NCBI RefSeq assembly: GCF_003574445.1
Contig: NZ_KZ984549.1
Span: 248,001 to 312,000, forward strand
Length of the DNA: 64,000 bases
Reading direction: 5' to 3'
Source of the DNA: Streptomyces sp. YIM 130001
Lineage (GTDB): Bacteria; Actinomycetota; Actinomycetes; Streptomycetales; Streptomycetaceae
A program made the position numbers and the translations under genes. The notes under the pieces are model-generated. The model did not search any database and was not told the DNA's origin. It saw nothing but the letters and a program-made list of their open reading frames with translations. Positions 16,638 through 24,642 of this stretch are shown here, in pieces (the stretch's first letter is position 1; every line of letters begins with the position of its first letter).

Positions 16638-16656
16638 TCAGGTTTCTGTAGGTAGT

Positions 16657-16670
16657 TCACCTCGATGAAT
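16657..16670. promoter_or_regulatory. Degenerate match to the LacI operator before the binding-protein gene
   Basis: This 14-mer matches the core TTACATCGATGTAA at 10 of 14 positions, keeping the central TCGATG. It lies 51 bp upstream of the ABC substrate-binding gene. It may be a weak auxiliary operator or chance. Confidence 0.3.
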
Positions 16671-16677
16671 GTCCGCA

Positions 16678-16704
16678 GGGCGGCGGTGCCAAGGACCGCC
16701 GCCC
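16678..16704 (+). other. Intercistronic hairpin between GH2 and the ABC binding protein
   Basis: GGGCGGCGGT pairs with ACCGCCGCCC (10-bp stem, 7-base loop), ending a few bases before the ribosome site of the next gene. Such hairpins in sugar ABC operons often stabilise or separately tune the binding-protein mRNA. It could also act as a partial terminator. Confidence 0.5.
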
Positions 16705-16720
16705 GCGGGGAAGGAGCCAC

Positions 16721-18064
16721 ATGACAGGCTCACCAGCACCCGCGCACCGGTCCGGGTTCACCCGGCGACGGGCACTGACCACCGCACTCGGCGCCGGGGC
16801 GGCCGTCCTCGGCACCGGGGCGCTGAGCGGCTGCGGCAGCGCGCTGGCGTCCGACGACTCGACCGTCCGCCTGTGGGACCTGTTCCAGGGCGCCGACGGC
16901 GGGCTCCTCAACGACATGGTCAGCGCGGCCCGTCCCGACATGCCGGGGACGAAGATCGAACGCACCGTGCTCGAGTGGGGCACCCCGTACTACACGAAGC
17001 TCGCGATGGCATCCGCCGGCGGACGCGGCCCCGACGTCGCCGCCACCCACCTGTCGCGTCTCGCGGGGTACGCGCCCACCGGGCTCATCGACCCGTGGGA
17101 CCTGGATCTGCTGGCCGAATTCGGCGTGCGCAAGAGCGACTTCGCCGAGGCCGTCTGGTCACGGACCCTGTTCGAGGGCAAGACGTACGCCATCCCGCTC
17201 GACACCCACCCGTTCATCGTGTTCTTCGACCCGAAGCCGACGAAGAAGGCAGGGCTGCTCAAGGCGGACGGCACGCTGGACACGGACGCCTTCTCGTCGC
17301 CCGACCGTTTCCTCGACGCAGGCCGGGAACTGGCCAAGGCCACCGGCAAGCAGGGCATCGCGTACGGCTACGTCAACGACACCGCGCAGGGCTGGCGGCT
17401 GTTCTTCGGTCTGTACCGGCAGACCGGCGGGACCTTCAAACTGCCCGAGGGCGGCCCGGCCGAGGTGGACCTCGACCGGATGACCGAAGTCATCGCCTTC
17501 ATGACGAAGTTGACGGACGGCAAGGTCAACCCCAAGGGGCTGAACTACGAGTCCGCCGTGGCCGCGTTCGCCAACAAGCAGACCGCGATGATCCTGAACG
17601 GCGAGTGGGAGCTCAATACGTTCAAGGAAGCCAACAAGGACGTGAGCGCCGCCCCGTTCCCCACGGTCTTCGGCACTCCGGCCGTCTACGCCGACGCGCA
17701 CTCGTTCGTGCTTCCGCACCGCGACAACCCCGACCCGGAACACCGTCGGCGCACCCACCAGGCGGTGGCCGCCCTGCTGAAGGCGGGCCAGATCTGGGCC
17801 ACCGCGGGCCACATCCCCGCGTACGAGCCGATCACCCGCACCAAGAAGTACGCCGACCTGCTGCCGCAGGCGCACTACAAGGCAGCCGCGGAGGATGTCG
17901 TACTCGACCCGGCGGCCTGGTTCGTCGGTGCGGGTTCCGACTTCCAGAACTCCGTGTCCCAGGTGCTCCAGCAGGCGCTGCTCAACGGCCTCGCCCCCGA
18001 CCGGGCGGCACGCGCCATGGTGCGCCGCATCAATACCTTCCTCTCCAAGCCAAGCCCGGCCTGA
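16721..18064 (+). CDS. Sugar ABC transporter substrate-binding lipoprotein (Tat-type signal)
   Basis: 447 aa, ATG preceded by AAGGAG. The N-terminus has a twin-arginine motif (TRRRALTTALG, about residues 14-24), a hydrophobic stretch and lipobox ALSGC with Cys38, so it is probably a Tat-exported lipoprotein. The mature part is an extracellular solute-binding protein of the family 1 (CUT1) type, with STVRLWDLFQGADGG at the mature N-terminus and AMILNGEWELNT in the second lobe. It should capture oligosaccharides released outside by the linked GH43 enzyme and deliver them to the two permeases encoded downstream. Followed by permease 1 after 31 bp. Confidence 0.92.
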   Translation: MTGSPAPAHRSGFTRRRALTTALGAGAAVLGTGALSGCGSALASDDSTVRLWDLFQGADGGLLNDMVSAARPDMPGTKIERTVLEWGTPYYTKLAMASAGGRGPDVAATHLSRLAGYAPTGLIDPWDLDLLAEFGVRKSDFAEAVWSRTLFEGKTYAIPLDTHPFIVFFDPKPTKKAGLLKADGTLDTDAFSSPDRFLDAGRELAKATGKQGIAYGYVNDTAQGWRLFFGLYRQTGGTFKLPEGGPAEVDLDRMTEVIAFMTKLTDGKVNPKGLNYESAVAAFANKQTAMILNGEWELNTFKEANKDVSAAPFPTVFGTPAVYADAHSFVLPHRDNPDPEHRRRTHQAVAALLKAGQIWATAGHIPAYEPITRTKKYADLLPQAHYKAAAEDVVLDPAAWFVGAGSDFQNSVSQVLQQALLNGLAPDRAARAMVRRINTFLSKPSPA

Positions 18065-18095
18065 CCGGCGGCACCATCACCTCGCAGGAGGCACA

Positions 18096-19004
18096 ATGAC
18101 GTCCCCTCCCCGCGTCGCGCCCCGGTCAGGCACCGGGTCGGTGCGGCGATTCTTCTCGCCCGGTCTGCTGTTCGCGCTGCCGTTCCTCGTCCTGTTCGGG
18201 GCATTCATGATCTGGCCGCTGGGCCAGGGGCTCTGGATGAGCCTGACCGACACGTCCCTGTCGGCGCACGCCCCGTCGTTCATCGGCCTCGACAACTTCA
18301 CCGAGGCCTTCCAGGACGCCGAGATGTGGCGGGCACTCGGACACACGCTGTTCTTCACCGCGATCTCGACGATCCCGCTGGTCGTGGTGGCGCTCGGTAT
18401 GGCACTTCTCGTGCACACCGGCCTGCCCGGTCAGTGGGTGTGGAGGCTCGCCTTCTTCGCCCCCTATCTGCTGCCCGTCGGTGTCATCGGCCTGCTGTGG
18501 CTGTGGCTGTACGAGCCCGACCTGGGCCTCTACAACCAGCTTCTGGACTCGATCGGGCTCGGCGCAGTCGGCTGGCTGACCGAGGAGTCCGTGGCCATGT
18601 GGGCGATCGCCCTGGCCACCCTGTGGTGGACGGTCGGCTTCAACTTCCTGCTCTACCTGGCCGCGCTGCAGTCGATCCCGGACCACCTCTACGAGGCCGC
18701 GGCCATCGACGGAGCCGGCGGCTGGCGGCGCCTGTGGTCCGTCACACTGCCGCAGCTGCGCCGCATCACCGTGGTCATCTCCGTGCTGCAGGTCCTGGCG
18801 TCCCTGAAGGTCTTCGACCAGGTCTACCTGCTGACGAAGGGCGGTCCGAACGGCTCCACGCGCCCGGTCGTGGAGTACATCTACGACGTCGGTTTCACCG
18901 GCTACCGGCTCGGCTACGCGTCGGCGATCAGCTACATCTTCTTCGCCCTCGTCGTCCTCGCCTCCGCCGTCCAGTTCGTCGCCCTACGCCGCCGGGAGAA
19001 GTGA
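18096..19004 (+). CDS. Sugar ABC transporter permease 1 (MalF-like)
   Basis: 302 aa from ATG 18096 with CAGGAGG upstream. Six membrane helices can be placed (first about residues 22-44). The cytoplasmic EAA loop reads EAAAIDGAGGWRRLWSVTLP, the contact site for the ATPase. It forms the translocation pore with permease 2, whose ATG begins 2 bp after this stop. No ATP-binding subunit is encoded in the cluster, as is usual in Streptomyces, where a shared MsiK ATPase energises CUT1 importers. Confidence 0.95.
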   Translation: MTSPPRVAPRSGTGSVRRFFSPGLLFALPFLVLFGAFMIWPLGQGLWMSLTDTSLSAHAPSFIGLDNFTEAFQDAEMWRALGHTLFFTAISTIPLVVVALGMALLVHTGLPGQWVWRLAFFAPYLLPVGVIGLLWLWLYEPDLGLYNQLLDSIGLGAVGWLTEESVAMWAIALATLWWTVGFNFLLYLAALQSIPDHLYEAAAIDGAGGWRRLWSVTLPQLRRITVVISVLQVLASLKVFDQVYLLTKGGPNGSTRPVVEYIYDVGFTGYRLGYASAISYIFFALVVLASAVQFVALRRREK

Positions 19005-19006
19005 CC

Positions 19007-19951
19007 ATGACCTCCACCGACACTCCTGCCCGCGCCGCCGGCTCCGAGCCACAGCCCACGCGCTCCATTCGGCCGATCAGGCCACCGCGGCGGCCCGCCA
19101 AGACCCGCACGAACCTGACCCTCGGCGACAGCCGCGTCGCACGCGTCCTCGCCCTGACCGCGCTCGCCATCGGTGCGCTGATCTGGCTGCTTCCGATGTC
19201 CTGGGCCCTGCTCACGGCGTTCAAGTCCGAGCAGGACGCGAGCGATCCGCTGAACTGGTTCTGGCCGGAGAACGGCTTCACGCTCGACGGGTTCAGCCAG
19301 GTCTGGGAGCGCGGCGACCTGCCGCTGTGGATGCTCAACAGCCTCTTCATCGCAGCCGCTGTCACCGTGATCACGGTCCTCGTCTCGGCGATGGCCGGAT
19401 ACGCCTTCTCACGCACCCAGTTCAAGGGCCGGCGCTGGCTGTTCGTCATCACGGTCGCCGCGGTGCTCGTACCGCCGCAGATCCTGATCGTGCCGTGGTT
19501 CCAGCAGATGCTCACGCTGAACCTGCTCGACACCTACGCGGGGGTGATCCTGCCCCAGACAGTGGCACCCGCCATGGTATTCATCCTGAAGAAGCACTTC
19601 GACTCGCTGCCGCGTGAGCTGGAGGAGGCGGCACGGATCGACGGCGCCGGGCACTGGCGCATCTTCTGGTCAGTACTCCTGCCGCTGTCGCGGCCGATGC
19701 TCGCCGCCGTGGCGATCTTCGTGTTCATCGGTGCGTGGAACAACTTCCTGTGGCCCTTCATCTCCACGTCCGACCCGTCGCTGATGACACTTCCCGTCGG
19801 CATCACGGCGGTGAAGGACGCGTACGGCATCCAGTACGCACAGTCGATGGCGTCGGCCGTACTGGCCGCACTGCCGCTCGTGGTGGTCTTCGTCTTCTTC
19901 CAGCGTCACATCGTGAAGTCGGTGGCGACGACCGGTCTCGGCGGTCAGTGA
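19007..19951 (+). CDS. Sugar ABC transporter permease 2 (MalG-like)
   Basis: 314 aa starting 2 bp after the permease 1 stop. A 40-residue basic Pro/Arg-rich cytoplasmic N-terminus precedes six helices (first about residues 45-68, LALTALAIGALIWLLPMSWA). The EAA motif is EEAARIDGAGHWRIFWSVLL. Sequence and tandem position make it the partner of permease 1 in a CUT1 importer. The GH43 gene follows after 120 bp with its own operator, so it may be a separate transcript or an internally boosted one. Confidence 0.95.
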   Translation: MTSTDTPARAAGSEPQPTRSIRPIRPPRRPAKTRTNLTLGDSRVARVLALTALAIGALIWLLPMSWALLTAFKSEQDASDPLNWFWPENGFTLDGFSQVWERGDLPLWMLNSLFIAAAVTVITVLVSAMAGYAFSRTQFKGRRWLFVITVAAVLVPPQILIVPWFQQMLTLNLLDTYAGVILPQTVAPAMVFILKKHFDSLPRELEEAARIDGAGHWRIFWSVLLPLSRPMLAAVAIFVFIGAWNNFLWPFISTSDPSLMTLPVGITAVKDAYGIQYAQSMASAVLAALPLVVVFVFFQRHIVKSVATTGLGGQ

Positions 19952-20046
19952 GCCTCCATGCCGACCCGCCGGGACCGCGAACCTCCGCGCCCGAGAGCCT
20001 CGTTGACACTCCTCCGCCCCTTCTCTACCGTCCACAAGCCAGGGAA

Positions 20047-20062
20047 CTTACATCGATGTAAG
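20047..20062 (+). promoter_or_regulatory. LacI operator 2, overlapping the GH43 ribosome-binding site
   Basis: CTTACATCGATGTAAG is a 16-bp perfect palindrome whose core (20048-20061) is identical to operator 1. Its right end runs into the AAGGAG ribosome site of the GH43 gene, whose ATG is at 20072. A repressor here would act as a roadblock at the start of the gene. Confidence 0.85.
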
Positions 20063-20071
20063 GAGTCGCCC

Positions 20072-21520
20072 ATGGGCGCCCGGTCCCGCTCCGCCCTGCT
20101 CACCGCCATGCTCGCCCTCCTCGTAGGCCTGCTGTACGCACCTCAGGCCACCGGGCAGCAGTCCGATCCCGACCCCGCGGCAAAGGCCGCGGGGACCTTC
20201 CGGAACCCGCTGAACTCCGGCCCGGACCCGTTCATGGCGTACGCGAACGGCGCCTACCATCTCGCCACCACCCAGGGCGACAGCATCAAGATGTGGCGCT
20301 CGAAGTCCATGTCCACGCTGCTGGAGACCGACCCGATCACGGTGTGGACGGACGACGACGCCTCGCGCAACCAGCACATGTGGGCGCCGGAGTTCTACCA
20401 CTTCGGCGACCGCTGGTACCTGTACTACACGGCCGACGACGGCGAGGACGACCACCACCGCCTCTTCGTCCTGGAGTCCGAGGCGGACGACCCGGCCGGC
20501 CCGTACCACTTCAAGGCGAAGCTCGAGCCGCCGAACCACAAGGACACGTTCGCGATCGACCCGGGCATCCTGCAGCACAACGGCAAGCTCTACCTGGCGT
20601 ACAGCGGCATCAACGCGTACCAGCACAACGGCCTCAACATCGCGCCGATGTCGAACCCGTACACCGTCTCGGGAGACGCGGTCGCGATCGACGCCGCCGG
20701 TGGTTGCCCCGAGGTGCGCGAAGGACCGGCGTTCCTGAATCGCAACGGTCGTACCTGGATGACCTATTCGGCCTGCGACACCGGGAAACCTGACTATCAG
20801 GTGTGGATGATGTCGCTGCCGGACGACGCCGACCCGATGGTCCCCGGCAACTGGTCCCAGCACGAGGGCCCGGTGTTCTCGCGCGCCGACGACCGCGGGG
20901 TGTTCGGCCCCGGCCACCACTCCTTCTTCACGTCACCGGACGGCACGGAGGACTGGCTGATCTATCACGCCAAGACCACCGCCGAGAACACGTACACCAA
21001 CCGCACGACCCGGGCCCAGAAGATCTCCTGGAAGGAGGACGGCTCTCCGGACCTCGGTACACCGCAGGCCATGGGCGCCACCCAGAACCTGCCCGCGGGC
21101 GACCCCGGTTCGGGCAATCACTGGATCAACGACGACGGCCGCTCGAGCGGCGACGCGACCGTCGAGTACACGGGCACCTGGAACTCCGGTGCCGGATGCG
21201 CGGCGCAGTGCTTCTTCGGTGACGACCACTGGAGCGACCAGGCCGGCGACACGGCGACGTTCCGGTTCACCGGCACCCGCATCGTGCTGCTGTCCGTGCA
21301 GGACACGGGCAACGGCATCGCGGCCATCAGTGTCGACGGCGGACCCGAGGAGCGCGTCGACTTCCACGGCCCGATCCGTACCGGCGAGACGGTCCAGTAC
21401 CGCAGCCCGAAGCTGTCCCCCGGTCCGCACACCGTGCAGGTCCGGGTGACCGGTGAGCACAACGACTCGTCCGACGGCGCGTTCGTCAGCGTCGACCGGG
21501 CCGAGGTGTACACCGACTGA
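20072..21520 (+). CDS. Secreted glycoside hydrolase family 43 enzyme with C-terminal sugar-binding-like domain
   Basis: 482 aa from ATG 20072. Residues 1-29 form a Sec signal peptide (hydrophobic LLTAMLALLVGLLYA, cleavage after about ATG-QQ). The five-bladed propeller carries the three GH43 carboxylates: general base Asp52 in SGPDPF, pKa-tuning Asp163 in AIDPGIL and general acid Glu217 in VREGPAF. Residues about 365-482 form a beta-rich module resembling galactose-binding/CBM-like folds (DSSDGAFVSVDRAEVY at the end). GH43 enzymes include arabinofuranosidases, arabinanases, xylosidases and galactofuranosidases. It probably acts outside to release the sugar imported by the upstream transporter. 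Confidence 0.88.
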   Translation: MGARSRSALLTAMLALLVGLLYAPQATGQQSDPDPAAKAAGTFRNPLNSGPDPFMAYANGAYHLATTQGDSIKMWRSKSMSTLLETDPITVWTDDDASRNQHMWAPEFYHFGDRWYLYYTADDGEDDHHRLFVLESEADDPAGPYHFKAKLEPPNHKDTFAIDPGILQHNGKLYLAYSGINAYQHNGLNIAPMSNPYTVSGDAVAIDAAGGCPEVREGPAFLNRNGRTWMTYSACDTGKPDYQVWMMSLPDDADPMVPGNWSQHEGPVFSRADDRGVFGPGHHSFFTSPDGTEDWLIYHAKTTAENTYTNRTTRAQKISWKEDGSPDLGTPQAMGATQNLPAGDPGSGNHWINDDGRSSGDATVEYTGTWNSGAGCAAQCFFGDDHWSDQAGDTATFRFTGTRIVLLSVQDTGNGIAAISVDGGPEERVDFHGPIRTGETVQYRSPKLSPGPHTVQVRVTGEHNDSSDGAFVSVDRAEVYTD

Positions 21521-21546
21521 CCGGTGGACTCGCGCACCGAACGAAA

Positions 21547-21588
21547 CGGTGGCCGCGTCCCGTGGATCGCCACGGGACGCGGCCACCG
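21547..21588. terminator. Strong terminator between GH43 and the convergent TetR gene
   Basis: A 19-bp perfect stem (21547-21565 with 21570-21588) closed by the tetraloop ATCG; arms contain GGTGGCCGCGTCCCGTGG. It lies in the convergent intergenic space, so it can end transcripts from both sides. Confidence 0.85.
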
Positions 21589-21625
21589 GCCTGTCCCGGT
21601 GCTCCTCAGTAGCAGTACGGGTCCG

Positions 21626-22258
21626 TCACGGGCGCCAGTGCCGACGTCCCAACTCCACGAGAGTCATCCGGTCGCGGGCGGTCGCGGCCACCTCGTCCGC
21701 GGCCGGCCCCTCGCCGAGCTCGGCGCTGAGGAAGGAGCAGGCGGTCTGCACCATCTGGTCCACGAAGAGCCCGGCCAGCATGCGTAGTTCGCCCGCGCTC
21801 CAGCTGTCCGCGCCCGGGTCCGTGGCGAGGGTGTCGGCCACCTCCTGGATGAAGGTCTCGAGCTCGACCGCGATGGCCTGACGCACCTCACGCACCCCGC
21901 CGTGCCGCTCGCTGGCGACGAATCGCACGTGCGCCGGATGGTCGGCCACGTAACCGCGGATCAGGTCGACGGTGGTGTCTATGCGCTGCTGCGGGCCGTC
22001 CTGCTCGGTGAGCAGGGCCTGTACGAGCACGTGCAGGCTGCCCAGAGCCTGGTCGACGAGGGCCACACCCAGATCGGGGATGTCCCGGAAGTGGCGGTAG
22101 AACGCGGCCGGGGTGATGCCCACGGCGCGCGTGACCTCGCGCAGGCCGATGCTGGACAGGCTCTGCTCCTCCAGGAGTCCGAGCGCTGCGTCGAGCATGG
22201 CCTGACGCGTCTGCTGCTTACGGGCTTCCCGGGGTCCGGGGGTGGTGGTGCGGCTCAT
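21626..22258 (-). CDS. TetR-family repressor (FabR-like helix-turn-helix)
   Basis: 210 aa from ATG 22258; a longer frame to 22327 includes the operator region and is not favoured. The helix-turn-helix reads SSIGLREVTRAVGITPAAFYRHF (about residues 32-54). The ligand domain is of the TetR_C type with DLIRGYVADHPAHVRF. No strong ribosome site is visible. The divergent partner is a pair of small membrane proteins, with palindromic AAAC-ACTC-GTTT and AACA-AC-TGTT elements between them. The ligand is unknown; membrane or fatty-acid sensing would fit FabR-like regulators, but that is inference. Confidence 0.85.
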   Translation of the reverse strand: MSRTTTPGPREARKQQTRQAMLDAALGLLEEQSLSSIGLREVTRAVGITPAAFYRHFRDIPDLGVALVDQALGSLHVLVQALLTEQDGPQQRIDTTVDLIRGYVADHPAHVRFVASERHGGVREVRQAIAVELETFIQEVADTLATDPGADSWSAGELRMLAGLFVDQMVQTACSFLSAELGEGPAADEVAATARDRMTLVELGRRHWRP

Positions 22259-22267
22259 CACGGAGAC

Positions 22268-22335
22268 CGAGTAAACACTCGTTTGCCATTCGGCGCCAGC
22301 GCGCGTACTCTCTTTTTCAGTGAACAACTGTTACT
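22268..22335. promoter_or_regulatory. Putative TetR operators in the divergent intergenic region
   Basis: Two related sites: GTAAACACTCGTTTGC (22271-22286, containing CGAGTAAACACTCG at 22268-22281, itself a perfect palindrome) and GTGAACAACTGTTACT (about 22320-22335). Both follow the pattern GTRAACA-n2-3-GTT and lie between the TetR gene and the small membrane-protein genes. Confidence 0.45.
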
Positions 22336-22368
22336 ACAAGCGTTCACCGAAGAGGGGGATGTGTACCC

Positions 22369-22530
22369 ATGATCATTCTCGTTGCGGCGGTACTTCTGTT
22401 CGGCGTCCTGGTCGGCGCCGCCGCCCAACTGCCCGTGTCCGCATCACTGGTGGGCGGCGCACTGGTCGCCACCTGGCTGCTCGTCTTCGCGGTACGCGAA
22501 CGGCGGCCGGCTCGGCGGGCGGGACGGTGA
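22369..22530 (+). CDS. 53-aa membrane protein
   Basis: Small ORF with ATG 22369 after GAGGGGGAT. It encodes 53 residues: a hydrophobic helix ILVAAVLLFGVLVGAAA, a short polar turn, a second helix SLVGGALVATWLLVFAV, and a basic tail RERRPARRAGR. The stop TGA overlaps a GTG start of the next gene (GTGA), showing coupling. Codon use has the GC-rich third positions of real genes here. It is probably one of two helix-hairpin membrane proteins regulated by the divergent TetR. Function unknown. Confidence 0.72.
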   Translation: MIILVAAVLLFGVLVGAAAQLPVSASLVGGALVATWLLVFAVRERRPARRAGR

Positions 22531-22829
22531 GCGCGATGACCGGACCCACCGACACGGTCGCACCCCGCACGCCCGCGCCCGACAAGCGCGTCCGCCGCGC
22601 GGCGGACGACTACGCGGTGGCGTCGTTCGTCACCGGGCTCACCGGCCTGCTGGTCTTCAATCTCTTCCTCGGCCCGTGCGCCCTGATCTTCGGCACCTTG
22701 GCCCTCACCCGCGGGACCTCACGGCGAGGCCGCGCCTGGCTCGGCATCGCCCTGGGCGTGGCGGACCTGGTCGTCCTGGCCGTGCTCACCGCGGCCAACG
22801 GCACGCTGTCGTGGTCCACGACGGGCTGA
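22527..22829 (+). CDS. DUF4190-like small membrane protein
   Basis: 100 aa from GTG 22527, coupled to the stop of the 53-aa gene; ATG 22536 is an alternative. A polar N-terminus of about 30 residues is followed by two helices: YAVASFVTGLTGLLVFNLFLGPCALIFG and WLGIALGVADLVVLAVLTAA, with the loop LALTRGTSRRGR. This is the DUF4190 pattern, seen in many actinomycete membrane proteins of unknown function. Its partner gene and the divergent TetR suggest a shared envelope role. Confidence 0.7.
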   Translation: MSAMTGPTDTVAPRTPAPDKRVRRAADDYAVASFVTGLTGLLVFNLFLGPCALIFGTLALTRGTSRRGRAWLGIALGVADLVVLAVLTAANGTLSWSTTG

Positions 22830-22833
22830 CCTC

Positions 22834-23318
22834 TCACGCACGGTTCGAAGGCCGCCGCGACGGGCCAACCGCACGGGTCTCGACCTCGTCGTAGCCCTCC
22901 TTGCGCAGCCCGTATCGGTAGGCCCGGTCCATCTCTCCGCCCAGCGCCATCATGTCCGGCGCCGTGCCGCGGTCGAGGTGCACGCCCGGCGTCCACAGCC
23001 GTGAGCGGCGCACCGCATCGCTGCCCGTCACCTCGGCGTGCTCCACGTCGACGATGAGGGCCAGGTGCGGGGGCATGCCGCCCAGCGCCATCGTCTCGAG
23101 GAGAGCGGGATCGTCGGTGATCGTGCCGCGGCCGCGGACATGCAGCACACCGCTGCGTCCCGGGACGAGCGCGGCGAACGACAGCCGCTCGTCCTGCAGC
23201 AGGTTGTGGAGCGAGTCGGCACACTTGTTGCCCTTGCGGTCCGGGATGGCGAGGGTGCGACCGTCCAGGATCCTGGCCACCTCCCGTCGGTCACCGCGCG
23301 GGCTCGTATCGCTCCCCT
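22834..23318 (-). pseudogene. Flavin-binding PPOX-type gene lacking its 5' end
   Basis: The frame reads to 22834 and matches the pyridoxamine-phosphate-oxidase-like FMN-binding family from SDTSPRGD onwards, with LDGRTLAIPDRKGNKCADSLHNLL and a typical C-terminal KEGYDEVETR. Family members need another 45 or so residues before this point. Here the frame instead continues into sequence that is the reverse complement of a TetR fragment (upstream codons to 23469 give an unrelated Ser/Val-rich tail). The most likely history is a deletion that removed the first part of this gene and of its divergent TetR neighbour. The right boundary is approximate. Confidence 0.6.
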
Positions 23319-23335
23319 GGGACGCGTCCCACGTG

Positions 23336-23494
23336 GACAGCGCGAGGAACCTCGACGTCGCGGCCGAGTTGATCGTGACGACCGTGGAACTGAACACGCA
23401 CAAGCTCATGGCCGATCCCAGAACCACTCCGGTGGAGACCTTCGAGAGCGAACTGGTGGACATGATCACTCGCTATCTGCGCGGCGATCGGTAG
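23336..23494 (+). pseudogene. C-terminal remnant of a TetR-family regulator
   Basis: In one plus-strand frame the last 50 or so codons before TAG 23494 read LDVAAELIVTTVELNTHKLM and end ESELVDMITRYLRGDR. That is characteristic of TetR C-terminal helices. No helix-turn-helix precedes it: upstream the same DNA codes for the PPOX remnant on the other strand. This looks like the beheaded divergent regulator left by one deletion. The left boundary is approximate. Confidence 0.55.
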
Positions 23495-23604
23495 CCCGAA
23501 GCACCCCTGCGCGCGGTGGTTCCCGCACCTGGGGGACCGATGCCGACCGGCGCGCCCCGCGGATCAGCGCCTTCGTTCCGCTTCCCCACGGGAGCCGGCG
23601 CGCG

Positions 23605-24642
23605 CTAGCCGTCGATCACCAGATGGTCCAGGGGCCGGGAACTGCACAACAGGATCTTGTTCGCGGCGATCTCGCGGGGCCGGATCCCTCCGTTGTGCCG
23701 CATGTCGACGGACCCGGACAGGAGTGTGGTCTTGCAGGTGCCGCACATGCCCTGGGCGCACGACGCCGGCAGGGTGATCCCCTCGCGCGAGGCGGCGGCC
23801 AGCACGGTCGTACCCGCATCGCAGTCGATGGTGCGCCCGGTGCGGGCGAACTCCACCTTGAACGACGCCTGTCCGGTGCCCTGATCGGCCACGTCCCGGT
23901 CCGCACTCTCGAAGGTGAAACTCTCCTCGTGGTAGTGCTCCATCGCGAATCCGGCGCCCGACAGCATGCCCTGCACCGCCTGCATGTAGCCGCCGGGCCC
24001 GCAGGTGAAGACCTCGCGTTCAGGGAAGTCGGGGGCGAGTTCGCGGAGCAGTTCCGCGCACAACTGCTCGCCCCGGTCGTCCAGTACGTGCGTGACCCGG
24101 ATGTGCGGGCTCGTCAGCGCGATGAACTCGAGTTCCTGCCGGAAGATGATGTCGTCGAAGCTGCGCGCACTGTGGACGAACACCACGTCCACAGCGTGCG
24201 CCAGGTCGTACAGCGCCCGGGTCATCGACATCAGGGGCGTCACCCCGCTCCCGGCCGACAGGAAGAGGTATTTCGGTGCCGGATGCCGGGCGATGGTGAA
24301 GCGTCCGAGCGGGCCCCGCGCCCAGACCTGGCTGCCCGGAGTCAGGTGGTCGTGCAGCCAGTTGGAGACCCGGCCGCCCGGGACACGTTTCACCGTGATC
24401 GTCAGCAGATCGGGGCGGGTCGGCGGGGAGGAGATGGTGTAGCAGCGCTCGACCTGCCGGCCGTCGATGTCCAGGAGCAGCGTGAGGAACTGACCGGGGT
24501 CGTGCCGGAAGAGGTGCGGGTCGGTGGGTTCGAGGACGAAAGTGCGTACGTCGTGGGTGGTGTCGTGGACCTGCTTGCACACCAGGAGCCCGTCGGCCCA
24601 GACGGGCGGGAGGCTCCCGGTGGCCATGGCCGCTGTGGTCAT
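23605..24642 (-). CDS. Oxygenase reductase: FAD/NAD(P)H domain plus C-terminal 2Fe-2S ferredoxin
   Basis: 345 aa from ATG 24642, overlapping the Rieske oxygenase stop (ATGA) and preceded by GGAGGAGGGA. The FAD-binding domain carries ERCYTISSPPTR (about 86-97), followed by a NAD(P)-binding segment YLFLSAGSGVTPLMSM. The plant-type ferredoxin at the C-terminus has CAQGMCGTC and a distal LLCSS cysteine for the 2Fe-2S cluster. It passes electrons from NAD(P)H to the Rieske oxygenase encoded just upstream, as GbcB does for glycine-betaine demethylase. Last gene of a three-gene operon. Confidence 0.9.
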   Translation of the reverse strand: MTTAAMATGSLPPVWADGLLVCKQVHDTTHDVRTFVLEPTDPHLFRHDPGQFLTLLLDIDGRQVERCYTISSPPTRPDLLTITVKRVPGGRVSNWLHDHLTPGSQVWARGPLGRFTIARHPAPKYLFLSAGSGVTPLMSMTRALYDLAHAVDVVFVHSARSFDDIIFRQELEFIALTSPHIRVTHVLDDRGEQLCAELLRELAPDFPEREVFTCGPGGYMQAVQGMLSGAGFAMEHYHEESFTFESADRDVADQGTGQASFKVEFARTGRTIDCDAGTTVLAAASREGITLPASCAQGMCGTCKTTLLSGSVDMRHNGGIRPREIAANKILLCSSRPLDHLVIDG

